Positions 8,809-17,979 of a DNA stretch of 64,000 nucleotides are shown here, in pieces. Origin of the DNA: Bradyrhizobium retamae. Its GTDB lineage: Bacteria > Pseudomonadota > Alphaproteobacteria > Rhizobiales > Xanthobacteraceae. The notes under the pieces were generated by a model, which worked only from the letters and a program-made list of their open reading frames with translations, was not told the origin of the DNA and made no database searches. Both the position numbers and the translations under genes were made by a program. The stretch spans positions 19,409 to 83,408 of the forward strand of contig NZ_LLYA01000161.1 in the NCBI RefSeq assembly GCF_001440415.1. Reading direction: 5' to 3'. Each line of letters opens with the position of its first letter. Positions within the stretch are counted from its first letter, which is position 1.

Positions 8809-9413
8809 CACGAGGTGCGGTGGACGAGGTGACGCTGCAATTCTACCGCGGCAACGCGGAAGCCTATGCTAGGCGCACGTTCACCTCGCGGCAGGCGCGT
8901 CTGACGGCCTTTCTGGCGCTGCTGCCGCCGGGCGCTTCCATCCTCGAGCTCGGCTGCGGCGCCGGCGGCGACACCGCGGAAATGCTGGCGCGTGGGTTCG
9001 ATGTCCGTCCGACCGACGGGTCGCCAGAAATGGCGGCCATCGCCTCAAAGCATCTCAACCGCAGCGTCGAGACGCTGCTGTTTCATGATCTCGACGCAGT
9101 CGAGGCGTACGATGGCGTCTGGGCCAATGCCTGCTTGCTTCACGTTCCCCGTAACCAGCTTGCCGATGTTGTCAGACTGATCTGGCGCGCGCTGAAGCCC
9201 ACAGGCTATTTCTTCGCAAGTTACAAGGAAGGCGATGGCGACGGCCGCGATACGCTCAATCGCTATTAGAATTATCCGTCGCCGGACTGGCTGCGCGCCA
9301 CCTACGCGGACGCGGGCGGATGGGATTCGCTGTCGATCGAGACCGGCGAGGTCTTAGGATTCGACGACAAGATGGCGTCGATGCTGTTCGTGGTGGCCAA
9401 AAAAGCCGGCTGA
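8805..9413 (+). pseudogene. Class I SAM-dependent methyltransferase interrupted by an in-frame TAG
   Basis: The reading frame starts at GTG 8805, overlapping the argC stop. It carries a SAM-binding motif LELGCGAGGDTAEML near residue 50 and a post-motif KPTGYFFASYKEG. It stops at TAG 9267-9269 after NRY. The same frame then continues without any further stop for 47 codons (NYPSPDWLRATYADAGGW..., ending VVAKKAG) to TGA 9411-9413. A single base change at what would be a Tyr codon therefore splits a 202-residue protein. The truncated 154-residue product lacks the last strands of the fold. Confidence 0.8.
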
Positions 9414-9581
9414 TTGCCATCTTGCAGACATCGAAGTTGCCGCCCGTCGCGCGGGGGGAATTCCCCGGATATGTGGCTGCCGGGCTACAGAGTTGTTATG
9501 AGAATCCAGTAAAGGTGCCCTCCGACTGCTGACAGCGCGTGTGTCGGATGTTCTGGTAATGCCGGACTGGGAATGCCGTAA

Positions 9582-11003
9582 ATGAAAATGAAGAAGTACC
9601 TGTTGGCAACCGCTCTCGTTGGCCTGGGGGCCGCTCCGACGCTCGCCGCAGACCTCGCCGCCCGTCCCTACGCCAAAGCCCCAGCACTCGCAGCCGTCTA
9701 CGACTGGACCGGCTTCTATGTCGGCGTCAACGCCGGAGGGGGGCTCGGACGCGATCGGATGCAACATCAGCCGCTTCCGGGGCAAAACTATTCGCTTTAC
9801 CTGCAGCCTCAAGGCGGGCTCGGTGGCGGGCAGATCGGATACAACTGGCAGACGAATTCCGTCCTCGGGCCGATCGTTTTTGGTTTTGAAGCGGATCTCC
9901 AGGGAGCCGGCCTCAGCGACGACCGCACCAATCTGACTTTCGCCGGCGGCTTGCTTACGAACTACAGCCAGGAGCTCGACTGGTTTGGAACCGTTCGCGG
10001 GCGTATCGGCCTGGCCAAGGGACCGGTACTGAGCTACGTCACGGCCGGCTTTGCCTATGGCAACGTCAACACCACGATAACTCAATCGGGGCCGGGTCCG
10101 GTTCCGGCGACGTTTTCAACCGATCGCACCCAGGGTGGATGGGTGGTGGGCAGTGGTCTGGAGGCTGCGCTCGGCGGCAATTGGACCGGAAAGATCGAAC
10201 ATCTCTACCTGAATCTCGGCAACCGGACCGACTTCGCCGCGCCCTTGTTCTTCCCAGGCAACGTGAATACCGAGATTCGCCAAAACATCTTCCGCGCCGG
10301 CCTGAACTACCGGATCGGCGGCAACTCGAATTATCAGCCGGTGGCTGCGGCCAATTGGAGCGGTTTTTATCTCGGCGGCAATTTCGGGTCCGGATACGGC
10401 CGTGACCGAAGCTCGCTGAGCGTGCCGGGCCCGTTTGTGGACACCTTCAACCTGGCCCCCGACGGTTTCATTGGCGGCGTGCAGGCGGGCTACAACTGGC
10501 AGGCCGCTAACTGGGTGTTCGGCTTGGAGGCGGATATCCAGGGTTCGACCTTGCAAGACGACAAGACTTGCGTATTGGGCTGCGGATTAGCAGGAGTGAG
10601 CGCGGCTTACGATGCCACCCTGCCATGGTTCGGCACGGTTCGCGGACGGCTGGGTTACTCGGTCGGCTCGACCTTGTTTTATGCGACCGGCGGTCTCGCT
10701 TATGGCAGCATCAAGACCAAGATCGACACGAACTCCTTCGTTGGCCCGGTGACGCAATCGTTCTCGCACACCAATGCCGGCTGGACCGCGGGTGCGGGCA
10801 TCGAGACGCCCTTTACACTCCTAGGATTGCTGGGCCCGAACTGGACGACGAAGACCGAATATCTCTACGTCGACCTCGGCTCGACGTCGGACTCTTTCAT
10901 CTTTGGCGCGGTTCCGGCGACGACAACCCGTTCGGTTACCGAGCATGTCTTCCGCACCGGCATCAACTATCACTTCAATTCGCCTGTTGTTGCGAAATAC
11001 TGA
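9582..11003 (+). CDS. Tandem double-barrel outer-membrane protein
   Basis: A 473-residue secreted protein made of two consecutive copies of the rhizobial surface-barrel domain. After a signal peptide (about 22 residues, then ADLAARPYAKAP), barrel 1 opens with YDWTGFYVGVNAGGG and closes near residue 245 with FRAGLNYRIG. Barrel 2 opens with NWSGFYLGGNFGSGYGRDR and closes with FRTGINYHF, with the C-terminal VAKY. Each half is about 225 residues, close to a complete eight-stranded barrel. An intragenic duplication or gene fusion is the simplest explanation. Confidence 0.85.
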   Translation: MKMKKYLLATALVGLGAAPTLAADLAARPYAKAPALAAVYDWTGFYVGVNAGGGLGRDRMQHQPLPGQNYSLYLQPQGGLGGGQIGYNWQTNSVLGPIVFGFEADLQGAGLSDDRTNLTFAGGLLTNYSQELDWFGTVRGRIGLAKGPVLSYVTAGFAYGNVNTTITQSGPGPVPATFSTDRTQGGWVVGSGLEAALGGNWTGKIEHLYLNLGNRTDFAAPLFFPGNVNTEIRQNIFRAGLNYRIGGNSNYQPVAAANWSGFYLGGNFGSGYGRDRSSLSVPGPFVDTFNLAPDGFIGGVQAGYNWQAANWVFGLEADIQGSTLQDDKTCVLGCGLAGVSAAYDATLPWFGTVRGRLGYSVGSTLFYATGGLAYGSIKTKIDTNSFVGPVTQSFSHTNAGWTAGAGIETPFTLLGLLGPNWTTKTEYLYVDLGSTSDSFIFGAVPATTTRSVTEHVFRTGINYHFNSPVVAKY

Positions 11004-11030
11004 GCGCTGCTTCAGAGGCCGCTAACGACA

Positions 11031-11063
11031 AAACCCCGGAGCCGAGCTCCGGGGTTTGCTTTT
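11031..11063 (+). terminator. Rho-independent terminator
   Basis: A perfect 12-bp stem, aaaccccggagc paired with gctccggggttt over the loop cga, followed by a short T-run. It ends the double-barrel gene. Confidence 0.85.
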
Positions 11064-11081
11064 CGTTGCGGGCGAGGGCTT

Positions 11082-11492
11082 TCAAACCACCCTGAAGATC
11101 GCCAGCGCCAGGACGGCTTGCGCCAGGAAGCCGACGGTGAAGGCTACCGTTCGGAACACCGGCAGGCCCAGCGTGTAGAATATCAGATGCGCGACGCGCG
11201 ACCAGAAATACACGGCGCAGGCGAGTACGGTCCATCGGTCGGAATAGTCGATTACGTTGAGGATCAGGACCAGCGGCGCGAAGATCACGAGGTTCTCGAC
11301 CGCGTTGTCATGTGCGAACATCATCCGATTGGCCCAATCCGAGTGCGGCTTGTCGTTGCGCGAGGGGTTGGCCATGGCGCCGGAGAGGCCGCGCACCTGA
11401 CAGCGATTGATGATGTAGGGGATCCACATCAGCCCGGTCAAAATCACGGTCAGAGTCAGCCAGAACAACTCGCGCGTTATTGGTTGCGTCAT
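11082..11492 (-). CDS. MAPEG family membrane protein
   Basis: A 136-residue protein with four membrane segments and the MAPEG-type pattern: a polar stretch with RVRG-like CQVRGLSGAMANPSRND after helix 1, AHDNAVENLVIFAPLVL in helix 2, and FWSRVAHLIFYTLGLPVFRT before the last helix. Family members include microsomal glutathione transferases and leukotriene synthases; bacterial ones are mostly uncharacterised. AGGGGAA precedes the ATG. Not linked to the neighbouring genes by function. Confidence 0.85.
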   Translation of the reverse strand: MTQPITRELFWLTLTVILTGLMWIPYIINRCQVRGLSGAMANPSRNDKPHSDWANRMMFAHDNAVENLVIFAPLVLILNVIDYSDRWTVLACAVYFWSRVAHLIFYTLGLPVFRTVAFTVGFLAQAVLALAIFRVV

Positions 11493-11561
11493 TGGTTCCC
11501 CTCAAACTATTTCGATTCCCGGCACGGGATGGCCAAATATACTCAACAACGCGCTTCCGTG

Positions 11562-13367
11562 CTACGCGCGCACCTTGACGTAGCTGCCGGGCGCGTCCTC
11601 GATCGGCGGCATCTCCTCGGAACCGACGGCGCGTGCGGGCGCGCGTTCGGCGTCGAGGCCCTCCAGCCATTGCAGCCAGTCGGGCCACCACGATCCCTTG
11701 TGCTCGGTGGCGTTCTTCATCCAGTCGGCGAGCGTGACATCCTTGATGTTGTCGTTGGTCCAGTACTGGTACTTGCCCGCGGCCGGCGGGTTGACCACGC
11801 CTGCGATGTGGCCCGAGCCGGACAGCACATATTTGACCGGGCCACCGAAGAACTGTGAACCGTAGAGCACCGAGTCCGCCGGCGCGATGTGGTCCTCGCG
11901 CGTCGCCAGATTGTAGACGGGCACCTTGACCTTCGACAGGTCGAGCAAGGTGTTATCGAGCACCATGCTGCCGGAGGAGAGCCGGTTCTCCAGGTAGCAG
12001 TTGCGCAGGTAATAGGAATGGTTGGCCGCCGGCATCCGCGTGGCGTCGGAGTTCCAGTGCAGCAAGTCGAAGGAGGAGGGCGGCTGTCCCTTCAGATAGT
12101 TGCTGACGACATAGGACCAGATCAGGTCGTTGGAGCGCAGCATGTTGAAGGCCATCGCCATCTTGCTGCCTTCGAGAACGCCCCGTGCTTCCATCTCGCG
12201 CTCCAGCGTCGCGATCTGGTCTTCGTCGACGAACACGAGCAGATCGCCGGCATGGGTGAAGTCGACCTGCGCCGCAAACAACGTCGCGGAGGTGACGCGC
12301 TGGCGCCGCTTCTCGGCGAGCCAGGCCAGCGTCGACGCCAGCAGGGTGCCCCCGACGCAGTAACCGGCGGTGTGGACCTTCATCTCGCCCGTCACCTTTT
12401 CGATGACGTCCATCGCGGCGAGCGGGCCTTCCTTCATGTAGTCGTCGAAGGTTTTCTTGCCGAGCTCCTTGTCCGGATTGACCCAGGAGATCACGAACAC
12501 GGTGATGCCCTGATCGACGCACCATTTGACGTAGGATTTTTCCGGCTTGAGATCGAGTATGTAGAACTTGTTGATCCAGGGCGGCACGATCAGGAGCGGC
12601 GTGCGCAACACCGTCTCCGTGGTCGGCGTGTACTGGATGAGCTGCATCAGCTCGTTCTGGTAGATCACCTTGCCCGGCGTCGTCGCCATGTTGACGCCGA
12701 CTTCGAGATTCGACGGATCGGACTGACGGATGCGGAGCATGCCGCGCCCGGCCTCGATGTCCTCGGCCAGCATCTTCATGCCGCGAACGAGGTTGTCGCC
12801 GTTAGAGGCCAGCGTCTCGCGCAGCACTTCCGGATTGGTAAGCACGAAATTCGACGGCGCGATCGCGTTGGCGATCTGCTGAACGTAGAACTCGGCCTTC
12901 TTGCGCGTGTGCGGATCGACGCCTTCGGCGTTCTTCACCAGCTCTTGCGCCCATTGCGCGGTGAGCAGATAGAGCTGCAGCACGAAATCGAAGAACAGAT
13001 TCGATTTCCACTCCGGATCCTTGAAGCGCTTATCGCGCGGCGACGGCTCGATCGCAGGCTTGGCCTGTTCGCCGGCCATGCGGCGCATCGCAGAGCCCCA
13101 GAGATCGAGATAGGCTTTGCCCATCCTGGTCTGCAGAGCTTCGGCACGCTCCTTGTCAGTCAGCCAGTATTCCGCCACCTTGGTGAAGGTCTTGATGACC
13201 TCGCCGAGTTCGCTCGGCGGCTTGTCCTTTGGTTCGCCGTCCTCGCGCGGCATGAGATAGGCCGCGAGTGCCTGGCCGCTCGTCTCCATCGCCTTGGCGA
13301 TGTTCATGGCGAAGGCTTCGGCGTTGAATGTTTTCGGAGCCTGGGTTTCGGTGCTGACGTCACTCAT
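11562..13367 (-). CDS. phaC: Class I poly(R)-hydroxyalkanoate synthase
   Basis: A 601-residue polymerase that builds polyhydroxybutyrate from (R)-3-hydroxyacyl-CoA at the surface of carbon-storage granules. The lipase-like box GYCVGGT puts the catalytic Cys at about residue 337. The Asp of the triad is in TREDHIAP and the His in SGHIAGVVNPP. The N-terminal PhaC domain and the alpha/beta hydrolase core are complete. No other pha gene lies in the window. Confidence 0.95.
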   Translation of the reverse strand: MSDVSTETQAPKTFNAEAFAMNIAKAMETSGQALAAYLMPREDGEPKDKPPSELGEVIKTFTKVAEYWLTDKERAEALQTRMGKAYLDLWGSAMRRMAGEQAKPAIEPSPRDKRFKDPEWKSNLFFDFVLQLYLLTAQWAQELVKNAEGVDPHTRKKAEFYVQQIANAIAPSNFVLTNPEVLRETLASNGDNLVRGMKMLAEDIEAGRGMLRIRQSDPSNLEVGVNMATTPGKVIYQNELMQLIQYTPTTETVLRTPLLIVPPWINKFYILDLKPEKSYVKWCVDQGITVFVISWVNPDKELGKKTFDDYMKEGPLAAMDVIEKVTGEMKVHTAGYCVGGTLLASTLAWLAEKRRQRVTSATLFAAQVDFTHAGDLLVFVDEDQIATLEREMEARGVLEGSKMAMAFNMLRSNDLIWSYVVSNYLKGQPPSSFDLLHWNSDATRMPAANHSYYLRNCYLENRLSSGSMVLDNTLLDLSKVKVPVYNLATREDHIAPADSVLYGSQFFGGPVKYVLSGSGHIAGVVNPPAAGKYQYWTNDNIKDVTLADWMKNATEHKGSWWPDWLQWLEGLDAERAPARAVGSEEMPPIEDAPGSYVKVRA

Positions 13368-13659
13368 ATCAAGGACACTATCGTTTCATTTCGCGTTCGT
13401 CACCGCGTGGATTGGTGGCAATGGGTTTGGGTTAACCCTGTTGCACTGCGATAAAATTTCTGTGCTCTGACCGACACATTGAGGCCGCACCTGTCGAATT
13501 TGCTCTTTGGGCTTTAATCGTTTCGGGCGACAATGGTTTGAACGGTTCTAGCGAAATCAACGCCGCGGGACGATTTGACGTTGCAAGGCTCGTACCAGCG
13601 CATAGATGTCGTCGCGATGCGTGTGCACTGCATCAGGTAGTTGGGGATTTCCGGGACGG

Positions 13660-13953
13660 ATGGCGGTGGATCGAACGATAAGGCTGTGGTCGGTTGCCAC
13701 GCTGCTTGCGGCGGCGCTTGCGCTTGGCGGCTGCTCGACCCAGATCGCTGATATGCCGGGCCTCGGCCTGCCGGCTGACGCGCCAGAGCGTCCGAAGGAA
13801 GCTGGTGGCTATCTACCGGTTCACGACCTGCCGCCGGACCGCAACGAGGAGGCGATGGAGCCGGCCGAGTTGGCTAAAATCCAGGCAGAATTGACCGCTG
13901 CTCGCGACCGTCAGGCGGCCGCCGCTACCCCGCCAAAACCGGCCAAGAAGTGA
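13660..13953 (+). CDS. Small putative lipoprotein
   Basis: A 97-residue protein with a hydrophobic export signal ending in the lipobox LALGGC (Cys about residue 26), followed by a Pro/Ala-rich region and a C-terminal Lys/Pro tail (PPKPAKK). The ATG at 13660 is chosen over an upstream one because it puts the charged start MAVDRTIRL at the right distance from the lipobox. Likely anchored in the outer membrane. Function unknown. Confidence 0.65.
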   Translation: MAVDRTIRLWSVATLLAAALALGGCSTQIADMPGLGLPADAPERPKEAGGYLPVHDLPPDRNEEAMEPAELAKIQAELTAARDRQAAAATPPKPAKK

Positions 13954-14215
13954 GATAGCTTTAGTCTGGACGCGGTTTCTTCACGCGAACCGGTCACCAC
14001 TTCGCTTGAAAACGCTATAAAAACTGGCGCTGCCGGGCTCCCATGGTAAAAGAACCCAATTCAACCGCATTGCGGGTCCAGGTCTTAGAGACCTCGCGCC
14101 TGAATTCGCTCCAAATCCTTGATTGGACGCGATTTTTGGACGAAGCCGATCGGGTTTCGTAGCACGCGCAGGTTCCGTCCGATTCTGTCCTGCCGGTTGT
14201 CGGAGCAAGGGTCCC

Positions 14216-15436
14216 ATGGAAGATTTTTATCGCATTCGCCGTCTGCCGCCTTACGTGTTCGAGAAGGTCAACCAGGCCAAGGCGGCCGCGCGCAATGCCG
14301 GGGCCGACATCATCGACATGGGCATGGGCAATCCGGACCTGCCGACGCCACCCCATGTGCTCGAGAAGCTGAAGGACACGCTCGGCAAGCCGCGGACCGA
14401 TCGCTACTCGGCCTCGCGCGGCATCAATGGCCTGCGCAAGGCGCAAGCCGCCTATTACGGACGGCGGTTCGGCGTAAAACTCAATCCGGATGCCCAGGTC
14501 GTTGCGACGCTGGGTTCGAAGGAAGGCTTTGCCAATGTGGCGCAGGCGATCACCGCGCCCGGCGACGTCGTGCTCTGCCCCAATCCGAGCTACCCGATTC
14601 ACGCCTTCGGCTTTCTGATGGCGGGCGGCGTAATTCGCTCGGTTCCCTCGGAACCGACGCCGCAGTTTTTCGAGGCGGTGGAGCGCGCGATCATTCATTC
14701 GATCCCGAAGCCGATCGCGCTGATCGTCTGCTATCCCTCTAATCCGACCGCCTATGTCGCCGAGCTCGATTTCTACAAGGATCTGGTGGCGTTCGCGAAG
14801 AAGCACGAGATATTCATCCTGTCGGATCTGGCCTACGCTGAAGTTTATTTCGACGACCGGAATCCGCCGCCCTCGGTGCTGCAGGTTCCCGGCGCAATCG
14901 ACGTCACCGTTGAATTCACCTCGATGTCGAAGACGTTCTCGATGGCGGGCTGGCGCATGGGCTTTGCCGTCGGCAACGAGCGGATCATTGCGGCGCTGGC
15001 GCGGGTGAAATCCTACCTCGACTACGGCGCGTTCACGCCCATTCAAGTCGCGGCCACCGCCGCGCTGAACGGGCCGGACGATTGCATCAAAGAGATGCGC
15101 GACACCTACCGCAGGCGCCGCGACGCGCTGGTCGAATCGTTCGGCCGGGCGGGCTGGGAGATTCCGCCGCCGCAGGCATCGATGTTCGCCTGGGCGCCGC
15201 TGCCCAAGGCATTTGAAGGCGTCGGCAGCATGCAGTTCGCGACCCTGATGGTGGAGAAGTCAGGCGTGGTGGTTTCGCCCGGCGTCGCCTTCGGCGAGCA
15301 TGGTGAAGGCTATGTCCGCATCGCCATGGTGGAAAACGAGCAGCGCATCCGCCAGGCCGCGCGCGGGGTGCGCCGCTTCCTTGAAAGCGGCATTGAAACG
15401 TTGCACAACGTGGTCCCTCTCGCCAATCGGCGCTAA
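14216..15436 (+). CDS. alaC: PLP-dependent class I/II aminotransferase (AlaC / LL-DAP aminotransferase-like)
   Basis: A 406-residue fold-type I aminotransferase. The N-terminus MEDFYRIRRLPPYVFEKV resembles AlaC of enterobacteria. The PLP lysine lies in SMSKTFSMAGWRMGFA, and the GNPDLPTPPHV and YPSNPTAYVAELDF segments fit the family. It may make alanine from pyruvate or act on another amino acid; genome pipelines often name it LL-diaminopimelate aminotransferase. It sits 27 bases before hom, a linkage suggesting an amino-acid biosynthetic role. Gene name given with moderate certainty. Confidence 0.8.
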   Translation: MEDFYRIRRLPPYVFEKVNQAKAAARNAGADIIDMGMGNPDLPTPPHVLEKLKDTLGKPRTDRYSASRGINGLRKAQAAYYGRRFGVKLNPDAQVVATLGSKEGFANVAQAITAPGDVVLCPNPSYPIHAFGFLMAGGVIRSVPSEPTPQFFEAVERAIIHSIPKPIALIVCYPSNPTAYVAELDFYKDLVAFAKKHEIFILSDLAYAEVYFDDRNPPPSVLQVPGAIDVTVEFTSMSKTFSMAGWRMGFAVGNERIIAALARVKSYLDYGAFTPIQVAATAALNGPDDCIKEMRDTYRRRRDALVESFGRAGWEIPPPQASMFAWAPLPKAFEGVGSMQFATLMVEKSGVVVSPGVAFGEHGEGYVRIAMVENEQRIRQAARGVRRFLESGIETLHNVVPLANRR

Positions 15437-15463
15437 TTCCTTTTATTGCAGGTTCTCTCATTC

Positions 15464-16783
15464 ATGGTCGCACCCCTGAGAGTGGGTATCGCGGGGCTCG
15501 GCACTGTTGGCGCCGAAGTCGTCCGCCTCATCGAAGAGCAGTCGCGGATGCTTGCCGAGCGCAGCGGGCGCGGGGTCCGGGTCGTTGCCGTCACCGCGCG
15601 CTCGAAAGCAAAGAAGCGTTCGCTCGATCTGCGCGGCATAAACTGGGCCAAGAGCCCGCTTGATCTGGCAAGCGACGCCAATGTCGATTGCTTCGTCGAA
15701 CTGATGGGCGGCTCCGGCGAGCCGGCGCTGTCGGCGATCGAGGCCGCGTTGAAATCCGGCAAGTCGGTGGTAACAGCCAACAAGGCGCTGATCGCCAAGC
15801 ACGGTGTGCGGCTGGCGAAGGCGGCCGAGAAGCACGGCGGCGCGTTCAACTACGAGGCGGCGGTCGGCGCCGCCATTCCCGTCATCAAGACGTTGCGCGA
15901 AGGGCTTGCGGGCACCGGCGTCAACCGCGTCTATGGCATCCTCAACGGCACCTGCAATTACATCCTGACCCGGATGGAGCAGGAAGGCCTGTCGTTCGCC
16001 GAATGCCTGAAGGACGCGCAGCGGCTGGGCTATGCCGAAGCCAATCCGTCCTTCGACGTCGATGGCCATGACACCGCGCAGAAGCTCGCGATCCTGGCGA
16101 GTCTTGCCTTCGGCACCAAGGTGGCGCAGAGCGCAGTCTATGTCGAAGGCATCTCCTCGATCGCGCCGGAGGATCTTCGCGCCGCCGAAGAGCTCGGCTA
16201 CCGGGTAAAACTGCTCGGGGTCGCGGTGCGCACCGCCAAGGGCATCGAGCAGCGCGTGCATCCGACCATGGTGCCGAAATCGTCCGCGATCGCGCAGGTG
16301 ATGGGCGTCACCAACGCGGTGACCGTCGACGGCGAGGGCATTCCCCCGATCACCCTGGTGGGGCCGGGCGCCGGTGGTGCCGCGACGGCGTCCGCCGTCG
16401 TCGCTGACATCGCCGACGTGGCGCGCGGCATTCGCGCAAAACCGTTCGGACGCCCGGTGGAGCGGCTGCGCGACACCACCAAGGCGCCGATGGAGCGGCA
16501 TGAGGGCGGCTACTACATCCGCCTGATGGCACGCGACCTCGCCGGCACCGCCGCCACCATCGCCACCCGCCTCGCCGAACAGAAGATTTCGCTGGAATCG
16601 ATCGTGCAGCGCCACCCCGAAGGTGTCGATGCGAACGGCGCAACGAAGAAAGGCGCGCCGGTTCCGGTCATTCTAATTACCTACGCCACTTCCGAGGATG
16701 CGGTGTACCGTGCGCTGGAGGCCGTGCAGCGCGATAAGGTGATCAGCGGCCGGCCGCAGGTGATACGGATCGAGAAAAACTAG
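15464..16783 (+). CDS. hom: Homoserine dehydrogenase
   Basis: A 439-residue enzyme that reduces aspartate semialdehyde to homoserine, the branch point to threonine and methionine. NAD(P)-binding motif GLGTVGAEVV lies near residue 12, then TANKALIAKHG and NGTCNYILTRM. A C-terminal ACT domain of about 80 residues (from RLMARDLAGTAATIA) suggests feedback control by threonine. ATG 15464 is preferred to an upstream TTG at 15446. It is probably cotranscribed with the aminotransferase in front and glpX behind. Confidence 0.95.
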   Translation: MVAPLRVGIAGLGTVGAEVVRLIEEQSRMLAERSGRGVRVVAVTARSKAKKRSLDLRGINWAKSPLDLASDANVDCFVELMGGSGEPALSAIEAALKSGKSVVTANKALIAKHGVRLAKAAEKHGGAFNYEAAVGAAIPVIKTLREGLAGTGVNRVYGILNGTCNYILTRMEQEGLSFAECLKDAQRLGYAEANPSFDVDGHDTAQKLAILASLAFGTKVAQSAVYVEGISSIAPEDLRAAEELGYRVKLLGVAVRTAKGIEQRVHPTMVPKSSAIAQVMGVTNAVTVDGEGIPPITLVGPGAGGAATASAVVADIADVARGIRAKPFGRPVERLRDTTKAPMERHEGGYYIRLMARDLAGTAATIATRLAEQKISLESIVQRHPEGVDANGATKKGAPVPVILITYATSEDAVYRALEAVQRDKVISGRPQVIRIEKN

Positions 16784-16858
16784 CGCGCAATTTGCAATGG
16801 ATTGCGCGTCCAACGGACGGGCCGGGGGCCCGGTGTGAAGATTTAAGGAGTGCTCGCT

Positions 16859-17857
16859 ATGTCGACCCATATTTCCGTTCCGCCGCAATTGCTGCTCGAG
16901 CGCATCCTCACGCTTGAAATCGTGCGGGTTACGGAACGTGCAGCCGTTTCGGCCGCGCGGCTGCGCGGCCACGGCCAGGAGAAGGCGGCGGACCAGGCGG
17001 CAGTGGACGCGATGCGCCGCGAACTCAACAAGCTGCCGATCGAAGGCACCATCGTGATCGGCGAGGGCGAGCGCGACGAGGCGCCGATGCTGTTCATCGG
17101 CGAGAAGGTCGGGCTGAATGCCGGTCCGCAGGTCGATATCGCCGTCGACCCGCTGGAAGGCACCACGCTGTGCGCCAAGAACATGCCGGGCGCGATCGCG
17201 ACCATGGCGATGGCCGATGGCGGCACGCTGCTACATGCGCCCGACGTTTACATGGAGAAGATTGCCATCGGCCCAGGCTACGCCAAGGGCGTGATCGAGC
17301 TCGACGCTTCGCCCGCCGACAATGTCCTGCGGCTTGCGAAGGCCAAGGGCGTCGAGGCGTCCGCGATCACGGTGCTGGTGCTCGATCGTCCGCGCCATGC
17401 CGAAATTATCGCAGGGGTCCGCTCTACCGGCGCTGCGGTGCGGCTGATCACCGACGGCGACGTCGCCGGCGTCATCCATTGCGCCGATCCCGATAACACC
17501 GGCGTCGACATGTATATCGGCACCGGCGGCGCGCCCGAGGGCGTGCTGGCGGCGGCGGCGCTGCGCTGCATCGGCGGCCAGATGCAGTGCCGGCTGATCC
17601 TCGACAGCGAGGAGAAGCGTGAGCGCGCGCACAAGATGGGCGTGACCGATCCGAAAATGATCTACGGCATCGAGGATATGGTGCGGGGCGACTGCCTGTT
17701 CGCGGCCACCGGCGTCACCACGGGTTCGCTGCTCTCGGGCGTCAAGTTCCGCAAAGACGTCATCGAGACCGAAACGGTGGTGATGCGCTCGGTGACGGGC
17801 ACGGTGCGCTACATCAAGGCGGAGCATCGGCAGTTGGACAAGTTTCATCTGGACTAG
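16859..17857 (+). CDS. glpX: Class II fructose-1,6-bisphosphatase
   Basis: A 332-residue GlpX-type phosphatase of gluconeogenesis and, in autotrophs, of the Calvin cycle. Metal and substrate motifs GEGERDEAPMLFIGEKVG and DPLEGTTLCAKNMPGA are intact, as is the later GTGGAPEGVL. The start is fixed by AAGGAG 8 bases upstream. The pairing hom-glpX followed by recJ is a common alphaproteobacterial order; here two other genes intervene before recJ. Confidence 0.95.
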   Translation: MSTHISVPPQLLLERILTLEIVRVTERAAVSAARLRGHGQEKAADQAAVDAMRRELNKLPIEGTIVIGEGERDEAPMLFIGEKVGLNAGPQVDIAVDPLEGTTLCAKNMPGAIATMAMADGGTLLHAPDVYMEKIAIGPGYAKGVIELDASPADNVLRLAKAKGVEASAITVLVLDRPRHAEIIAGVRSTGAAVRLITDGDVAGVIHCADPDNTGVDMYIGTGGAPEGVLAAAALRCIGGQMQCRLILDSEEKRERAHKMGVTDPKMIYGIEDMVRGDCLFAATGVTTGSLLSGVKFRKDVIETETVVMRSVTGTVRYIKAEHRQLDKFHLD

Positions 17858-17861
17858 CGAG

Positions 17862-17947
17862 CCGTCATTCCGGGGCGTGCGAAGCATGAACCATGATGCG
17901 CAATTGCGCATCTGAGGTCTGGTGCTACGCACCATCCCGGAACAACG
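17862..17947. repeat. REP-like palindromic intergenic element
   Basis: The ends cgtcattccggg (17863-17874) and cccggaacaacg (17936-17947) are inverted repeats matching at 10 of 12 positions. Inside is the perfect 18-base palindrome GATGCGCAATTGCGCATC (17893-17910). From memory this resembles a dispersed repeat common between genes in Bradyrhizobium. It separates glpX from the HAD gene and could fold into a strong hairpin in RNA. Confidence 0.6.
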
Positions 17948-17979
17948 TCTCTCAAAAAAGAAAACGGGGAGGGGCTCGC

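Noticed and set aside
9267..9269. TAG as a recoded codon (pyrrolysine or programmed readthrough)
   Set aside because: No pyrrolysine genes are in view, the enzyme family is not known to use it, and a Tyr-to-stop point mutation explains it better.
11889..13454. A 521-codon open frame opposite phaC
   Set aside because: Antisense shadow of the PHA synthase; no ribosome site or recognised motif.
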